From the NCBI GenBank assembly GCA_035712345.1, contig DASTAY010000025.1, positions 1-64,000 of the forward strand: a DNA stretch of 64,000 nt, in the 5' to 3' direction. Below the pieces are notes generated by a model that was not told where the DNA came from, did no database searches, and worked only from the letters and a program-made list of their open reading frames with translations. How positions within the stretch are numbered: the first letter of the stretch is position 1; every line of letters starts with the position of its first letter. The DNA comes from VRUE01 sp035712345 (lineage in GTDB: Bacteria > Actinomycetota > Thermoleophilia > Solirubrobacterales > 70-9). Position numbers and translations under genes: made by a program. This document shows positions 43,050 to 51,588 of the stretch, piece by piece.

Positions 43050-44882
43050 GTGCCCTCGCCCAGCGATTCGACCTCCCTCTACCGGCGTCACCGGCCCGGT
43101 TCCTTCGACGAAGTGGTCGGCCAGCAGCACGTCGTCCGCACCCTGCGCAACGCGGTCGAGCAGGGCAAGGTCCACCACGCCTATCTCTTCGTCGGCTCAC
43201 GTGGCACCGGCAAGACCTCGATGGCGAAGATCCTCGCCCGCTCGCTCAACTGCGAGCGCGGCGGGCCGACCGTCACCCCCTGCGGGGAATGCGAGTCCTG
43301 CCTGACGATCGCCGCCGGCACCTCGATCGACGTGATCGAGATGGACGCCGCATCCAACCGCTCGGTCGACGACGTCCGCGACCTGCGCGAGCGGGTCGCC
43401 TACGCCCCGGCCGGCGGCCACTGGAAGGTCTACATCCTCGACGAGGCGCACATGCTGACCAAAGAGGCGTGGAACGCCTTCCTGAAGACGCTGGAGGAGC
43501 CCCCGCCGAACACGGTCTTCGTCCTCGCCACGACCGAGTCGCACAAGGTGATGGCGACGATCGCCGATCGTTGCCAGCGCTTCGACTTCCAGCGCCCCTC
43601 GCTCGAGCAGATCTCCGAGGTTCTGAACAGGGTCGCCGCGGCGGAGTCGATCGAGGTCGACGAGGGCGCCGTGGCGACGATCGCCCGCTCCGCCTCCGGC
43701 AGCTTCCGCGACGCGCTCGGCACGCTCGACCAGCTCGTCGCCTACGGGGGCGACGAAGTCGGCCTCGACGACGTCCTGCAGCTGCTCGGCGCCGCCGATG
43801 CCGAGCTGCTCTTCGGCGCCGTCGACGCGGTGATCGCCGAGGATCCCAGGGCGGTGCTGCTCGGGGTCGAGGAGATGGCCCGCTCGGGCCGCGACCCCTC
43901 CCAGTTCGCCCGCGACCTGCTCGCCCACCTGCGCCACCTGCTCGTCACCCAGACGGTGGGGGAGGTGCCGAACACGTTCGTGGTCACCGCCACCGACCAG
44001 GGTCGGCTGCAGGCCCAGGCCCAGGCGATCGGCGCCGCGACCCTGGTCCGCACGATCGACGAGCTCTCGCAGGCTCTCACGGCGGTGCGCGAGGGCGACG
44101 ACGCCCGCATGGCCGTCGAGATCGCGCTGCTGAAAGCCGCGCGGCCCGACCTCGACCCGTCCACCGAGGGGCTGCTGCGGCGCATCGAGAAGCTCGAGCA
44201 GAGCGCTGGGGCGTCTCGGGCCGCGGGTCCTGTCGGCGCAGCGGCAGAGACGCCTCCCGCTGACGCTGAAGGTCCTGAAGCTTCCAAAGACACCGGCGGA
44301 CGGGACGATCGCTCGGAGCTTGAAGCTGAGGACTCGCAGCAGAGTGCTCGAGCTTCTACGGTCCCTCCCGCGGGTGGCGGTGGGGAGGGGGTGTCCGAGC
44401 AGGCGCGGCGTCCTGTTTTTCGCCCCGGCGACCCTGACGGCGGTGAAGGCTCTCCGGGCGAAAAACCCAGCACCAGCTCGGACACCCCCTCCCCACCGAC
44501 AGGACCCGCGGGCCAGGACGACCTGAGCCTGGAGCAGGTGGTCCGCGTCTGGCCGTCCGTGCTCGACCAGCTGCTGCAGACGGCTCCGGCGCTCGCGGCG
44601 ACGTTCGAGGGGGCGCGGCCGGTCGGTTTCGATGCGGGACAGGTGACGATCGGGTTTCCGGCCGACCATACGTTCAACAAGCGCAAGGCGGAAGCGCCGG
44701 ACAAGCGCGAACAGCTGGCCGCGGCGCTGGAGACCGTCCTGGGGCAGAAGCTGCGCCCGGCCTATGCGGTCTTCGATGGAGATGAGACGGCGCCGGAGGC
44801 CAAGGCAGAGGACAGCGGCGTCGACCACGCCGCGCTGGTGGAGAAGATCGAGAGCGAATTCGACGCTGAGGAGGTCGGTTGA
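43050..44882 (+). CDS. dnaX: DNA polymerase III subunit gamma/tau
   Basis: 610 aa. Walker A GSRGTGKTS (49-57), zinc Cys set NCERGGPTVTPCGECESC (67-84), Walker B YILDEAHM and sensor LATTESHKV are complete. It loads the sliding clamp and holds the replisome together. GTG 43050 is chosen because TACACT lies 7 nt upstream and MPSPSDSTSLYRRHRP matches DnaX N-termini. The linker, about residues 391-483, is encoded by several inverted repeats, including one with perfect 23-bp arms (44378-44498). The stop overlaps the ybaB start by 1 nt (TGATG). Confidence 0.93.
   Translation: MPSPSDSTSLYRRHRPGSFDEVVGQQHVVRTLRNAVEQGKVHHAYLFVGSRGTGKTSMAKILARSLNCERGGPTVTPCGECESCLTIAAGTSIDVIEMDAASNRSVDDVRDLRERVAYAPAGGHWKVYILDEAHMLTKEAWNAFLKTLEEPPPNTVFVLATTESHKVMATIADRCQRFDFQRPSLEQISEVLNRVAAAESIEVDEGAVATIARSASGSFRDALGTLDQLVAYGGDEVGLDDVLQLLGAADAELLFGAVDAVIAEDPRAVLLGVEEMARSGRDPSQFARDLLAHLRHLLVTQTVGEVPNTFVVTATDQGRLQAQAQAIGAATLVRTIDELSQALTAVREGDDARMAVEIALLKAARPDLDPSTEGLLRRIEKLEQSAGASRAAGPVGAAAETPPADAEGPEASKDTGGRDDRSELEAEDSQQSARASTVPPAGGGGEGVSEQARRPVFRPGDPDGGEGSPGEKPSTSSDTPSPPTGPAGQDDLSLEQVVRVWPSVLDQLLQTAPALAATFEGARPVGFDAGQVTIGFPADHTFNKRKAEAPDKREQLAAALETVLGQKLRPAYAVFDGDETAPEAKAEDSGVDHAALVEKIESEFDAEEVG
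44378..44498. repeat. Nested inverted-repeat element family 4, copy A, inside dnaX
   Basis: Perfect 23-bp outer arms (44378-44400, 44476-44498) and perfect 11-bp inner arms GTTTTTCGCCC/GGGCGAAAAAC (44415-44425, 44456-44466). A second inverted pair, 16 bp, links 44221-44236 with 44496-44511. The layout matches the element at 58924-59038. Confidence 0.85.
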
Positions 44883-45223
44883 TGGCACGGGGCGGCCCTG
44901 GAGGCTTCGACGTGAACGCGCTGATGAAGCAGGCGCAGCAGATGCAGCAGCAGATGGAGCAGGCGCAGGAGCAGCTGAAGGAGGAGACGGTCGAGGCCAG
45001 CGCCGGCGGCGGCATGGTCAAGGTGACGATGGGCGGCGACCTGACCCTGCGCGAGATCTCGATCGATCCCGAGGCGATCGATCCCGAGGAGGCCGAGATG
45101 CTCGCCGACATGGTCCAGGCCGCGGTCAACGAGGCGCTGCGCGCCGCGCAGGATCTGGCCGGCTCGAAGATGGGCGGGATCACCGGCGGCATGGGAGGCC
45201 TCGGCGGCCTCCCTGGAATGTGA
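44882..45223 (+). CDS. ybaB: YbaB/EbfC-family nucleoid-associated protein
   Basis: 113 aa. NALMKQAQQMQQQMEQAQEQ begins the long helix, VEASAGGGMVKVTMGGDLTL is the conserved sheet, and the C-terminus is Gly/Met-rich. It binds DNA as a dimer and is usually located between dnaX and recR, as here. ATG 44882 overlaps the dnaX stop; the end overlaps recR in GTGA. Confidence 0.92.
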   Translation: MARGGPGGFDVNALMKQAQQMQQQMEQAQEQLKEETVEASAGGGMVKVTMGGDLTLREISIDPEAIDPEEAEMLADMVQAAVNEALRAAQDLAGSKMGGITGGMGGLGGLPGM

Positions 45224-45822
45224 GCGCCGAGGGTCCCGCACCGCTCGCCCGCCTCGTCGCTGAGCTCTCGCGACTGCCGGGGATCGGCCAGCGCACCGCC
45301 CAGCGCCTCGCCTTCCACATCCTCCGCGCCCCCGACGAGGAGGCGGCGGCCCTGGCGGCGGCGATCCGCGAGGTGAAGGAGAAGGTCGGGCTCTGCGAGC
45401 GCTGCTTCAACCTCTCCGAGGGCCCGCTCTGCCGAATTTGCCAGGACAGCGGCCGCGACCAGGAGACGATCTGCGTGGTCGAGGAGCCCGCCGACGTGAT
45501 CCCGATCGAGCGCACCCACGAGTACCGCGGCCTCTACCACGTGCTCGGCGGGGCGCTCTCGCCGATCGACGGGGTCGACGCCGACGACCTGAAGATCGCC
45601 GAGCTGCTGCGCCGTGTCGCCGAGGGCGAGGTGCGCGAGGTCGTCCTCGCCACCAACCCGACCACGACCGGCGAAGCCACCGCGCTCCACATCGCCGAGC
45701 AATTGCGCGGCCAGGTCACCGTCACCCGCCTCGCCAGCGGACTGCCGATCGGCGCCGACCTCGAGCACGCCGACGAGGTCACGCTCGGCAACGCCTTCGC
45801 CGGCCGCCGCACGCTCAGTTGA
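45220..45822 (+). CDS. recR: Recombination mediator RecR
   Basis: 200 aa. Helix-hairpin-helix LSRLPGIGQRTAQRLAFHIL, a Cys4 zinc finger (CERCFNLSEGPLCRIC) and a Toprim domain (ICVVEEPADVIPIERT, ATNPTTTGEAT) are all present. It acts with RecF and RecO to load RecA on gapped DNA. GTG 45220 overlaps the ybaB stop, so dnaX-ybaB-recR is one coupled operon. Confidence 0.95.
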   Translation: MSAEGPAPLARLVAELSRLPGIGQRTAQRLAFHILRAPDEEAAALAAAIREVKEKVGLCERCFNLSEGPLCRICQDSGRDQETICVVEEPADVIPIERTHEYRGLYHVLGGALSPIDGVDADDLKIAELLRRVAEGEVREVVLATNPTTTGEATALHIAEQLRGQVTVTRLASGLPIGADLEHADEVTLGNAFAGRRTLS

Positions 45823-45829
45823 TCGAACG

Positions 45830-45901
45830 CGGGCGTTTGCCCGGCTTCTGGCCGTTTCGCCTAGACGGGTGTCGATCCGCAAATAGCGACTTTTTGTCGC
45901 T
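45830..45901 (+). terminator. Two hairpins after recR
   Basis: CGGGC-GTTTG-CCCG (45830-45844) and AGCGAC-TTTT-GTCGCT-type stem (45886-45901) lie in the 111-bp gap between recR and the GGDEF-like gene. Either could end the dnaX-ybaB-recR transcript; neither has a long T-tract after it. Confidence 0.4.
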
Positions 45902-45933
45902 CTGCCGTCCGCTCGCTTCGCCAAGGTCTTGGC

Positions 45934-46653
45934 GTGGCCACGAAGACGCCTACCCGCAACCATCCGGCGGAGGGCTCCGGCGCCGGGCAGCTTGCGCGCG
46001 AGGTCTCGACGTTGCAGGCCTCGCTGCTGGCCAAGCTGTACGCGGAGATGGAGGGAGGCGACGGCGATCTGTTCGCCGCCGCGGCGCAGCGGTTGGCCGA
46101 GGAGTTCGGCTCGGTGACCGCGACCGCCGTCGGCACCCTCTGGGGGGGCGGCTCGGCACCGGCGCCCAGCGCCGAGGAGGAGCACCCGAGCCTCTACCGG
46201 CCGGGGCAGATGCGTCGCCGGCTCGACCAGCTGCTCGAGTGCCATCGACGCTACGAGCAGCCCTTCGCGCTCGTCGTCTTCGACGTCGAGGGGCCCGGAG
46301 CCCGGAGCGACGACGGCGGGGGGCGGGAGACCGCTCTCGCGGTGGTCGGCGCCGCGCTGAGCGAGGCCATCCGCCTGGTCGACGAGACCTTTCGCCTCGA
46401 GGAGGACGCGCTCTGCGTGCTGGCGCCCGGCCAGGACACGGTGGGCGGTGTGCAGATGGCCGAGCGCCTGCTCGGCCAGCTCGACGACCTCGAGCGCGCG
46501 GGGGGGCTGCGGATAGGCATCTCCGCCGGAGTCGTCGCATGTCCCGAGCACGGAAACGACGCCGAATGGCTGTTGCGCAAAGCCGACGAGGCGATGTGGC
46601 GCGCGCGCTCCGTGGGGCAGCCCGTCGGCGTCGGGTCTTTGCAAGATCGCTGA
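45934..46653 (+). CDS. Degenerate GGDEF-domain protein
   Basis: 239 aa. Residues 85-235 have the GGDEF fold: RRRLDQLLECHRRYEQPFAL, LVVFDVEGPG, then FRLEEDALCVLAPG where the signature GGDEF should be, and GISAGVVACPEHGNDAEWLLRKADEAMWRAR. With EEDAL in place of GGDEF, cyclase activity is unlikely; it may bind nucleotide or act as a partner. The N-terminal 80 residues are a short unrecognised helical region. GTG start. Confidence 0.75.
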   Translation: MATKTPTRNHPAEGSGAGQLAREVSTLQASLLAKLYAEMEGGDGDLFAAAAQRLAEEFGSVTATAVGTLWGGGSAPAPSAEEEHPSLYRPGQMRRRLDQLLECHRRYEQPFALVVFDVEGPGARSDDGGGRETALAVVGAALSEAIRLVDETFRLEEDALCVLAPGQDTVGGVQMAERLLGQLDDLERAGGLRIGISAGVVACPEHGNDAEWLLRKADEAMWRARSVGQPVGVGSLQDR

Positions 46654-46668
46654 CAGATTCCCGAAATC
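46652..46668. promoter_or_regulatory. Inverted repeat upstream of the MerR/B12-like gene
   Basis: CAGATT-CCCGA-AATCTG, a 6-bp dyad of operator type in the short gap before 46717. A second small dyad CCGG-AAAT-CCGG lies at 46689-46700. MerR/CarH-like repressors usually bind their own promoters, so these are candidate sites. Confidence 0.45.
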
Positions 46669-46716
46669 TGTCCATAACTGGTGTAAACCCGGAAATCCGG
46701 TGCCAGAATGCTGCGC

Positions 46717-47556
46717 ATGCCGGGAATCAGGACCAATGCCGCCGCCGAGGTGCTGGGCGTAAGCCCCAACACGCTGCGCAGCTGGGAGCGCCGCTACGGC
46801 TTCCCCGTGCCGAGGCGCACGCCCGGCAACCATCGCAACTACGAGCTCGTCGAGCTGCAGACCCTGCGCGACGCTCTCGCCGAGACCGGCAACATCTCCT
46901 CGGCGATCGAGCTGACGCGGCAGCGCCAGGAAGCGCCCGCGAGCGGCGGCAGCCTGCTGATCGCCTTCACCAACTTCGACGAGGAGGCCGCCGACCGCGC
47001 GATCGAGCAGAGCCTGGCGGTGCGCCCGCTTGAGCGTACGGTGGAGGAGCTGCTGCTGCCCGCCGTCGACGAGCTCGCCGGCGACCCCGACCGTGCCGCC
47101 GAGCTCGAGTTCGCAGCCCGTTGGGCGGCCGGCTGGTTGCACGGCGCCCGTCGCCTCGCCTCGACCGCGTCGCGCCCCGCCGGCGTGCTGCTGCTCGATT
47201 CGAGCCGCGGCTCAGACGTCGAGGCGGTTCATGCCCAGGCGCTCGACCTCGCCCTGCGTCGTGCCGGCTTCCGCGTGCTGATGCTCTCCGACGAGCTCGG
47301 CGAGGAGCGCATGGAGCGCGCGCTCGGCGCCCTCGACCCGACCGCGATCGTGTTCTGCGGCCCGGGGGCCGACACGCCCTCCGCCGTCCAGCTCGTCCGC
47401 AAGATCCGCGATGCGGGCTTTGACGCGCCGCTCTACGGCTTTCGCGCCAGCGGCCTGATCGGGGATGCGATCCCCAGCGCCGGCGAGCAGCCCAGTCAGG
47501 TGACCGGGATGCTCAACGCCGACCTGCGCCGCCGCGCCAGCCAGGCGTTCGCCTGA
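46717..47556 (+). CDS. MerR-type regulator with cobalamin-binding-like C-terminal domain
   Basis: 279 aa. The MerR HTH (NAAAEVLGVSPNTLRSWERRYGFPVPRRT) is followed by a helical bundle (LLLPAVDELAGDPDRAAELE, FAARWAAGWLHGARRL) and an alpha/beta domain (AGVLLLDSSRGSDVEAVHAQ), the CarH/LitR layout of B12-dependent light sensors. The canonical E-x-H-x2-G ligand motif is not evident; EAVHAQA stands at that place. It may be B12-independent. ATG 46717 is used, with CAGAAT 7 nt upstream; ATG 46708 is an alternative. Confidence 0.75.
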   Translation: MPGIRTNAAAEVLGVSPNTLRSWERRYGFPVPRRTPGNHRNYELVELQTLRDALAETGNISSAIELTRQRQEAPASGGSLLIAFTNFDEEAADRAIEQSLAVRPLERTVEELLLPAVDELAGDPDRAAELEFAARWAAGWLHGARRLASTASRPAGVLLLDSSRGSDVEAVHAQALDLALRRAGFRVLMLSDELGEERMERALGALDPTAIVFCGPGADTPSAVQLVRKIRDAGFDAPLYGFRASGLIGDAIPSAGEQPSQVTGMLNADLRRRASQAFA

Positions 47557-47580
47557 CCGGCGCGGGGCTCGGCCTTCCTC

Positions 47581-48588
47581 CTAGAGGGAGGCGATTGCTT
47601 TTTTGGCTGCCGTGGAGACGACGCTCGGCAGCGGTGCGAAATCGAGCGCCGCACCGTATTTCTGCCCGATCGTGATCGCGTAGTTGAGGAACTGCTGCAG
47701 GAAGCCCTTCTGAGAGGCGTCGTGCGGCACGATCGCGTAGGTGAAGGTCGAGAGCGGGTAGGCAATCGAGGCCTTCTTCGGCGGGTCGACGATGCTGACG
47801 GTGTTCGCCTTCGAGAGGTGCGTCACGTAGGACGCGGCCGACTCGATGTTCTTCAGGTTCGGCAGCTCGAAATTGCCGGCGTTGTTCTGAAGCGCCGCGG
47901 CGCCGAGGCCGGCGGCGATCAGGTAGGAGGCCGAGATGTAGCCGATCGAGCCGTTGGTCGAGGTCACCGTCGAGGTGACGCCCGCGTTGCCTTTGGCGCC
48001 GACGCCTTTGGGGAACGAGACGGTGGTCGAGGCGCCGACTTCCTTCTTCCAGGCGGGGCTGATTTTGGAGAGGTAGTTGGTGAAGGCGTAGGTGTCTCCG
48101 GAGCCGTCGCTGCGGAAGACCGGCGTGATCGTCAGGCCGGGCAGCTTGACCCCCGGGTTGAGGCTCTTGATCTTCGGGTCGTTCCACTTCGTGATCTTGC
48201 CGAAGTAGATGCTCGCCAGGATCTTGCCGGTCAGGTTGAGTTTCTTGACACCGGGGATTTTGAAGCCGATGCCGGTGGCGGTGAGCGCCCAGGGAATTTG
48301 CACGCAGTTGTTGCAGGCGCCGGCCTGTTCGGGGGTCAGCGGGGCGTCGGAGGCGCCGAAGTCGACCGTCCTCGCGGTGATCTGGGCTATTCCCGCCCCG
48401 GAGCCGACCGAGCCGTATTTGACCGGGATCCCTTCTTTGATTTCGAAGCCGTTGATCCAGTTGGCCATCAGCGGAGCGACCAGCGAAGAGCCGCCTCCGG
48501 TTAGACCTGCAGCGGAGGCGTTGGCCGCTCCCGTCGCCATGACCAGGACAGCCGCGATGGCTACCCCAAGCAACCTAATGCGATTCAA
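47581..48588 (-). CDS. pstS: Phosphate ABC transporter substrate-binding protein
   Basis: 335 aa. The signal peptide MNRIRLLGVAIAAVLVMATG ends near ANASA. LTGGGSSLVAPLMANWINGF, GSGAGIAQITARTVDFGASDAPL and RSDGSGDTYAFTNYL are PstS phosphate-site segments. TTG 48588 is chosen because AAAGGAA lies about 7 nt upstream; longer frames to 48666 add no signal-like sequence. Signal peptidase I rather than II cleavage is likely, since no lipobox is seen. It is divergent from pstCAB, sharing a 236-bp control region. Confidence 0.9.
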   Translation of the reverse strand: MNRIRLLGVAIAAVLVMATGAANASAAGLTGGGSSLVAPLMANWINGFEIKEGIPVKYGSVGSGAGIAQITARTVDFGASDAPLTPEQAGACNNCVQIPWALTATGIGFKIPGVKKLNLTGKILASIYFGKITKWNDPKIKSLNPGVKLPGLTITPVFRSDGSGDTYAFTNYLSKISPAWKKEVGASTTVSFPKGVGAKGNAGVTSTVTSTNGSIGYISASYLIAAGLGAAALQNNAGNFELPNLKNIESAASYVTHLSKANTVSIVDPPKKASIAYPLSTFTYAIVPHDASQKGFLQQFLNYAITIGQKYGAALDFAPLPSVVSTAAKKAIASL

Positions 48589-48824
48589 GAGAATTCCTTT
48601 CGACTCGTTTCGATTCATCTGGCGGGCGCAGGGTGCAGCCCGGGCGGGGCATAGCATTGGGGTCACGGGTCACAGACATGTTTCAATCTCGTGAAGGGTG
48701 TGGTTACAAACATGTAACGGTAAGTTTTAGGACCGTTACTACGTTGTGAACACTCGTTTCGTTGTTGTGAAAATCGAGATAAAGCCCTGTTTAAAGAGGT
48801 CAATCTCATCTACGCTGCGCGCCG
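48589..48824. promoter_or_regulatory. pstS-pstC divergent control region
   Basis: AT-rich. GTTACA-AACA-TGTAAC (48703-48718) and GTAACGG...CCGTTAC (48714-48739) are overlapping dyads that cannot form together. GTTGTGAA occurs at 48743-48750 and 48764-48771, 21 bp apart, a plausible PhoP/PhoB-type direct repeat. TACGCT at 48811-48816 lies 8 nt before the pstC ATG. Phosphate control is inferred from the neighbouring genes. Confidence 0.55.
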
Positions 48825-49826
48825 ATGAGCGCGACCGTGAACCCGGAGGGCCTCGCGAGGGTGGCGATGGGGAGGAGCTCGCGTTCCGCCGACAGGCTGC
48901 GGCAGGTCGATCGGATCGGCGATGGGCTGCTCTACGGCATCTGCCTTCTCGCCGCTCTGCTTGCCGTCGTGGCGATCCTCCTGATCGGCTACGAAGTCGT
49001 GCACGGAGCCGCGCCGGCGATCTCGAAGTTCGGGCTGGGTTTCCTCTTCGATACGAGCTGGCAGCCGAATTTCGGCGTCTTCGGCGCCGGCTCGCTGCTC
49101 TTCGGCACCCTGGTCAGCTCGTTTTTCGCCCTGGCGCTCGGCGCGCCGATCGCGGTCGCGATCGGCCTCTACTTGAGCGAGCTCGCGCCGGCTGGGGTCC
49201 GCGGCGTGATTTCCCCATTGGTTGAGATGTTGGCGGCGATTCCGAGCGTCATCCTCGGCTTCTGGGGGGTCCTGGTGCTGGCGCCGTTCGTCCACGAACA
49301 CATCGAGCCGGGGCTGCACGGCGCTTTCGGGTTCATCCCGATCTTCGGCTCTCCGGAAACGACCGGGGCGAGCATCTTCACGGCGAGCCTGATCCTGACG
49401 ATCATGGTGCTGCCGATCATCGCCTCGATCTCGCGCGACCTCTTCCTCGCTGTGCCGCGCGATGTGCAGGATGGCGCCAGCGCCCTCGGCGCGACCCGCT
49501 GGGAGGTCGTCCGGGGTGTGGTCCTCCCCTCGACCTCCTCCGGTGTCGTCGCGGCGTCGCTGCTCGGCCTCGGCCGGGCGCTCGGCGAGGCGATCGCGGT
49601 CTCGCAGGTCGTGGGGGCCGGATCGGAAATCCACGCCTCGCTGTTCAAGACCGGCGACACGCTTGCGGCCAGGATCGCGAGCCAGTTCCCGGGCGCGCTG
49701 ACCGAACTGCACAAAGCATCGTTGTTCTACCTGGGCGTGATCCTGCTTGCCATCGGGTTGCTCTCGAACCTGTTCGCGCAGTGGATCGGCAGACGGTTCG
49801 GCCACGGGGGGGCGGCAGTCCGGTGA
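48825..49826 (+). CDS. pstC: Phosphate ABC transporter permease PstC
   Basis: 333 aa, six helices after a 35-residue cytoplasmic start. IPSVILGFWGVLVLAPF and DGASALGATRWEVVRGVVLP (coupling loop) are PstC features. It forms the channel with PstA. GTGA overlap with pstA. Confidence 0.93.
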   Translation: MSATVNPEGLARVAMGRSSRSADRLRQVDRIGDGLLYGICLLAALLAVVAILLIGYEVVHGAAPAISKFGLGFLFDTSWQPNFGVFGAGSLLFGTLVSSFFALALGAPIAVAIGLYLSELAPAGVRGVISPLVEMLAAIPSVILGFWGVLVLAPFVHEHIEPGLHGAFGFIPIFGSPETTGASIFTASLILTIMVLPIIASISRDLFLAVPRDVQDGASALGATRWEVVRGVVLPSTSSGVVAASLLGLGRALGEAIAVSQVVGAGSEIHASLFKTGDTLAARIASQFPGALTELHKASLFYLGVILLAIGLLSNLFAQWIGRRFGHGGAAVR

Positions 49827-50698
49827 GTGGCATTCCCGACCCGAGCGCGCCGCTGACCCCGACCGGCAACCTGCGCCGGCGACAGGTCTTCAGCAAGGTC
49901 GCCGAGTACGGCGCGACCGCCGCCGCCGTCTTGGCCATAGCCGTGCTGGGAATCGTCGTCTACACGGTCCTCGCGCGTGGCGCCAAGGCGCTCAGCCTCG
50001 ACTTCGTCTTCACGGCTGCGCCGAGCGGTGTCGGGCCGGAGCTGCTCGGAACCTCCGTGATCGTGCTGATCTCCACCGCGATCGCGATGCCGCTCGGCGT
50101 CCTGATCGCGCTCTTCCTGAGCGAGTACAGCGGGAATCGCGCGGCGGGCGCGGTCCGGGGGACCCTCGACCTGATGAACGGCCTTCCCTCGATCATCATC
50201 GGCCTCTTCATCTTCGGCCTGGTGGTCAAACCGATGCAGCAGCAGTCGGCGTTCGCGGCCTCGGTTGCGCTGGCGATCATCGAGCTGCCGCTGATCGCCC
50301 GCGGCAGCCAGGAGATCCTGCTCCTCGTCCCGGACAGCATGCGCGAAGCCGCCGAGGCGCTCGGGGTGGCCCGCTGGCGCTCGGTGCTCGGCGTCATCCT
50401 GCCCAGCGCTCTGGGAGGGATAGTCACCTCCACCGTGCTCGCGGTCGCGCGCGCGGCGGGTGAGACCGCTCCGTTGATCTTCGCCAGCTCGGTGTTCGAC
50501 TCTCGCCACTTTTCCCTCAACCCGTTCGAAGCCCTGCCGAACGTGCCGGTGATGATCTACACGCTCTCCGAAGAAGGCAACCCCGAAGGCTTCACGCAGG
50601 CCTGGGGGCTGTCGCTGCTGCTGGTCTCGATGATCCTCTTCGCCAGCCTCGGTGCCCGCGCCCTGCTGGCCCGCAGCAAGCGGAGGATGAGCTCGTGA
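49823..50698 (+). CDS. pstA: Phosphate ABC transporter permease PstA
   Basis: 291 aa. NGLPSIIIGLFIFGLVVKPM and EAAEALGVARWRSVLGVILP mark PstA. GTG 49823 overlaps the pstC stop; an ATG at 49781 inside pstC is less likely. The end overlaps pstB in GTGA, so C, A and B are translated as a chain. Confidence 0.93.
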   Translation: MSGIPDPSAPLTPTGNLRRRQVFSKVAEYGATAAAVLAIAVLGIVVYTVLARGAKALSLDFVFTAAPSGVGPELLGTSVIVLISTAIAMPLGVLIALFLSEYSGNRAAGAVRGTLDLMNGLPSIIIGLFIFGLVVKPMQQQSAFAASVALAIIELPLIARGSQEILLLVPDSMREAAEALGVARWRSVLGVILPSALGGIVTSTVLAVARAAGETAPLIFASSVFDSRHFSLNPFEALPNVPVMIYTLSEEGNPEGFTQAWGLSLLLVSMILFASLGARALLARSKRRMSS

Positions 50699-51588
50699 GC
50701 GGGCCCGGCGCGACTCCCCGTGGGGCTCCGGCCGCCCCCGGGTCGCGCATCCGGATCCAAGGCGACACGCACCCCTCGCCCGGCGCCAACGGCAGGGTGC
50801 ACCGCTCCCTCGCCTCCGAGGCGGTCTTCGAGGCGCGGGACGTGTCCGTCTTCTACGGCCGCAAGAAGGCGCTCGCCGGAGTATCGCTGCGGATTCCGCG
50901 GGCACAGATCACCGCGCTGATCGGTCCGTCCGGGTGCGGCAAGACCACCTTCCTGCGCAGCCTCAACCGGATGAACGACTCGGTTGCGGGGTTCAGGCTC
51001 GACGGCCAGATCCTCTACCACGGGCACGACATGTACGCGAGCAACGTCGACCGGGTCGAGGTGCGCCGGCGGATCGGCATGGTCTTCCAGAAACCGAACC
51101 CGTTTGCGAAGTCGATCTACGACAACGTCGCGTGGGCGCCGCGCAACCTCGGGATGAAGCACGGCCTCGACGAGCGAGTCGAGACGGCCCTGCGCGGAGC
51201 GGCGCTCTGGGAGGAGGTCAAGGATCGTCTCAAGAACAGCGCCCTCGGGCTCTCGGGCGGTCAACAGCAGCGTCTCTGCATCGCCCGCGCAATCGCGATC
51301 GAGCCCGACGTCCTGCTGCTCGACGAGCCGGCCTCCGCGCTGGACCCGATCGCGACCGCGTCGATCGAGGAGCTGATGCACGGCCTCAAAGGGCGCTTTA
51401 CGATCGTCATCGTCACGCACAACATGCAGCAGGCCGCGCGGGTCGCCGACCGGACCGCGTTCTTCAGCCTCGACGTCGCCCATGCCGAGCCGTCGGGCAC
51501 TCTGATCGAGTTTGCCGACACCGAGAAGATCTTCAGCCACCCCGACGACCCGCGGACCCGCGACTACGTCAGCGGTCGCTTCGGCTAG
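50695..51588 (+). CDS. pstB: Phosphate ABC transporter ATP-binding protein PstB
   Basis: 297 aa. Walker A GPSGCGKTTF (77-86), SLNRMND, FQKPNPFAKSIYDNVAWAPR, signature LGLSGGQQQRL, Walker B VLLLDEPASALDP and switch VTHNMQQAARVAD are all PstB-specific. About 42 extra residues precede the usual start. Its stop shares CTAG with the convergent zinc-ribbon gene. No phoU follows. Confidence 0.93.
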   Translation: MSGPGATPRGAPAAPGSRIRIQGDTHPSPGANGRVHRSLASEAVFEARDVSVFYGRKKALAGVSLRIPRAQITALIGPSGCGKTTFLRSLNRMNDSVAGFRLDGQILYHGHDMYASNVDRVEVRRRIGMVFQKPNPFAKSIYDNVAWAPRNLGMKHGLDERVETALRGAALWEEVKDRLKNSALGLSGGQQQRLCIARAIAIEPDVLLLDEPASALDPIATASIEELMHGLKGRFTIVIVTHNMQQAARVADRTAFFSLDVAHAEPSGTLIEFADTEKIFSHPDDPRTRDYVSGRFG

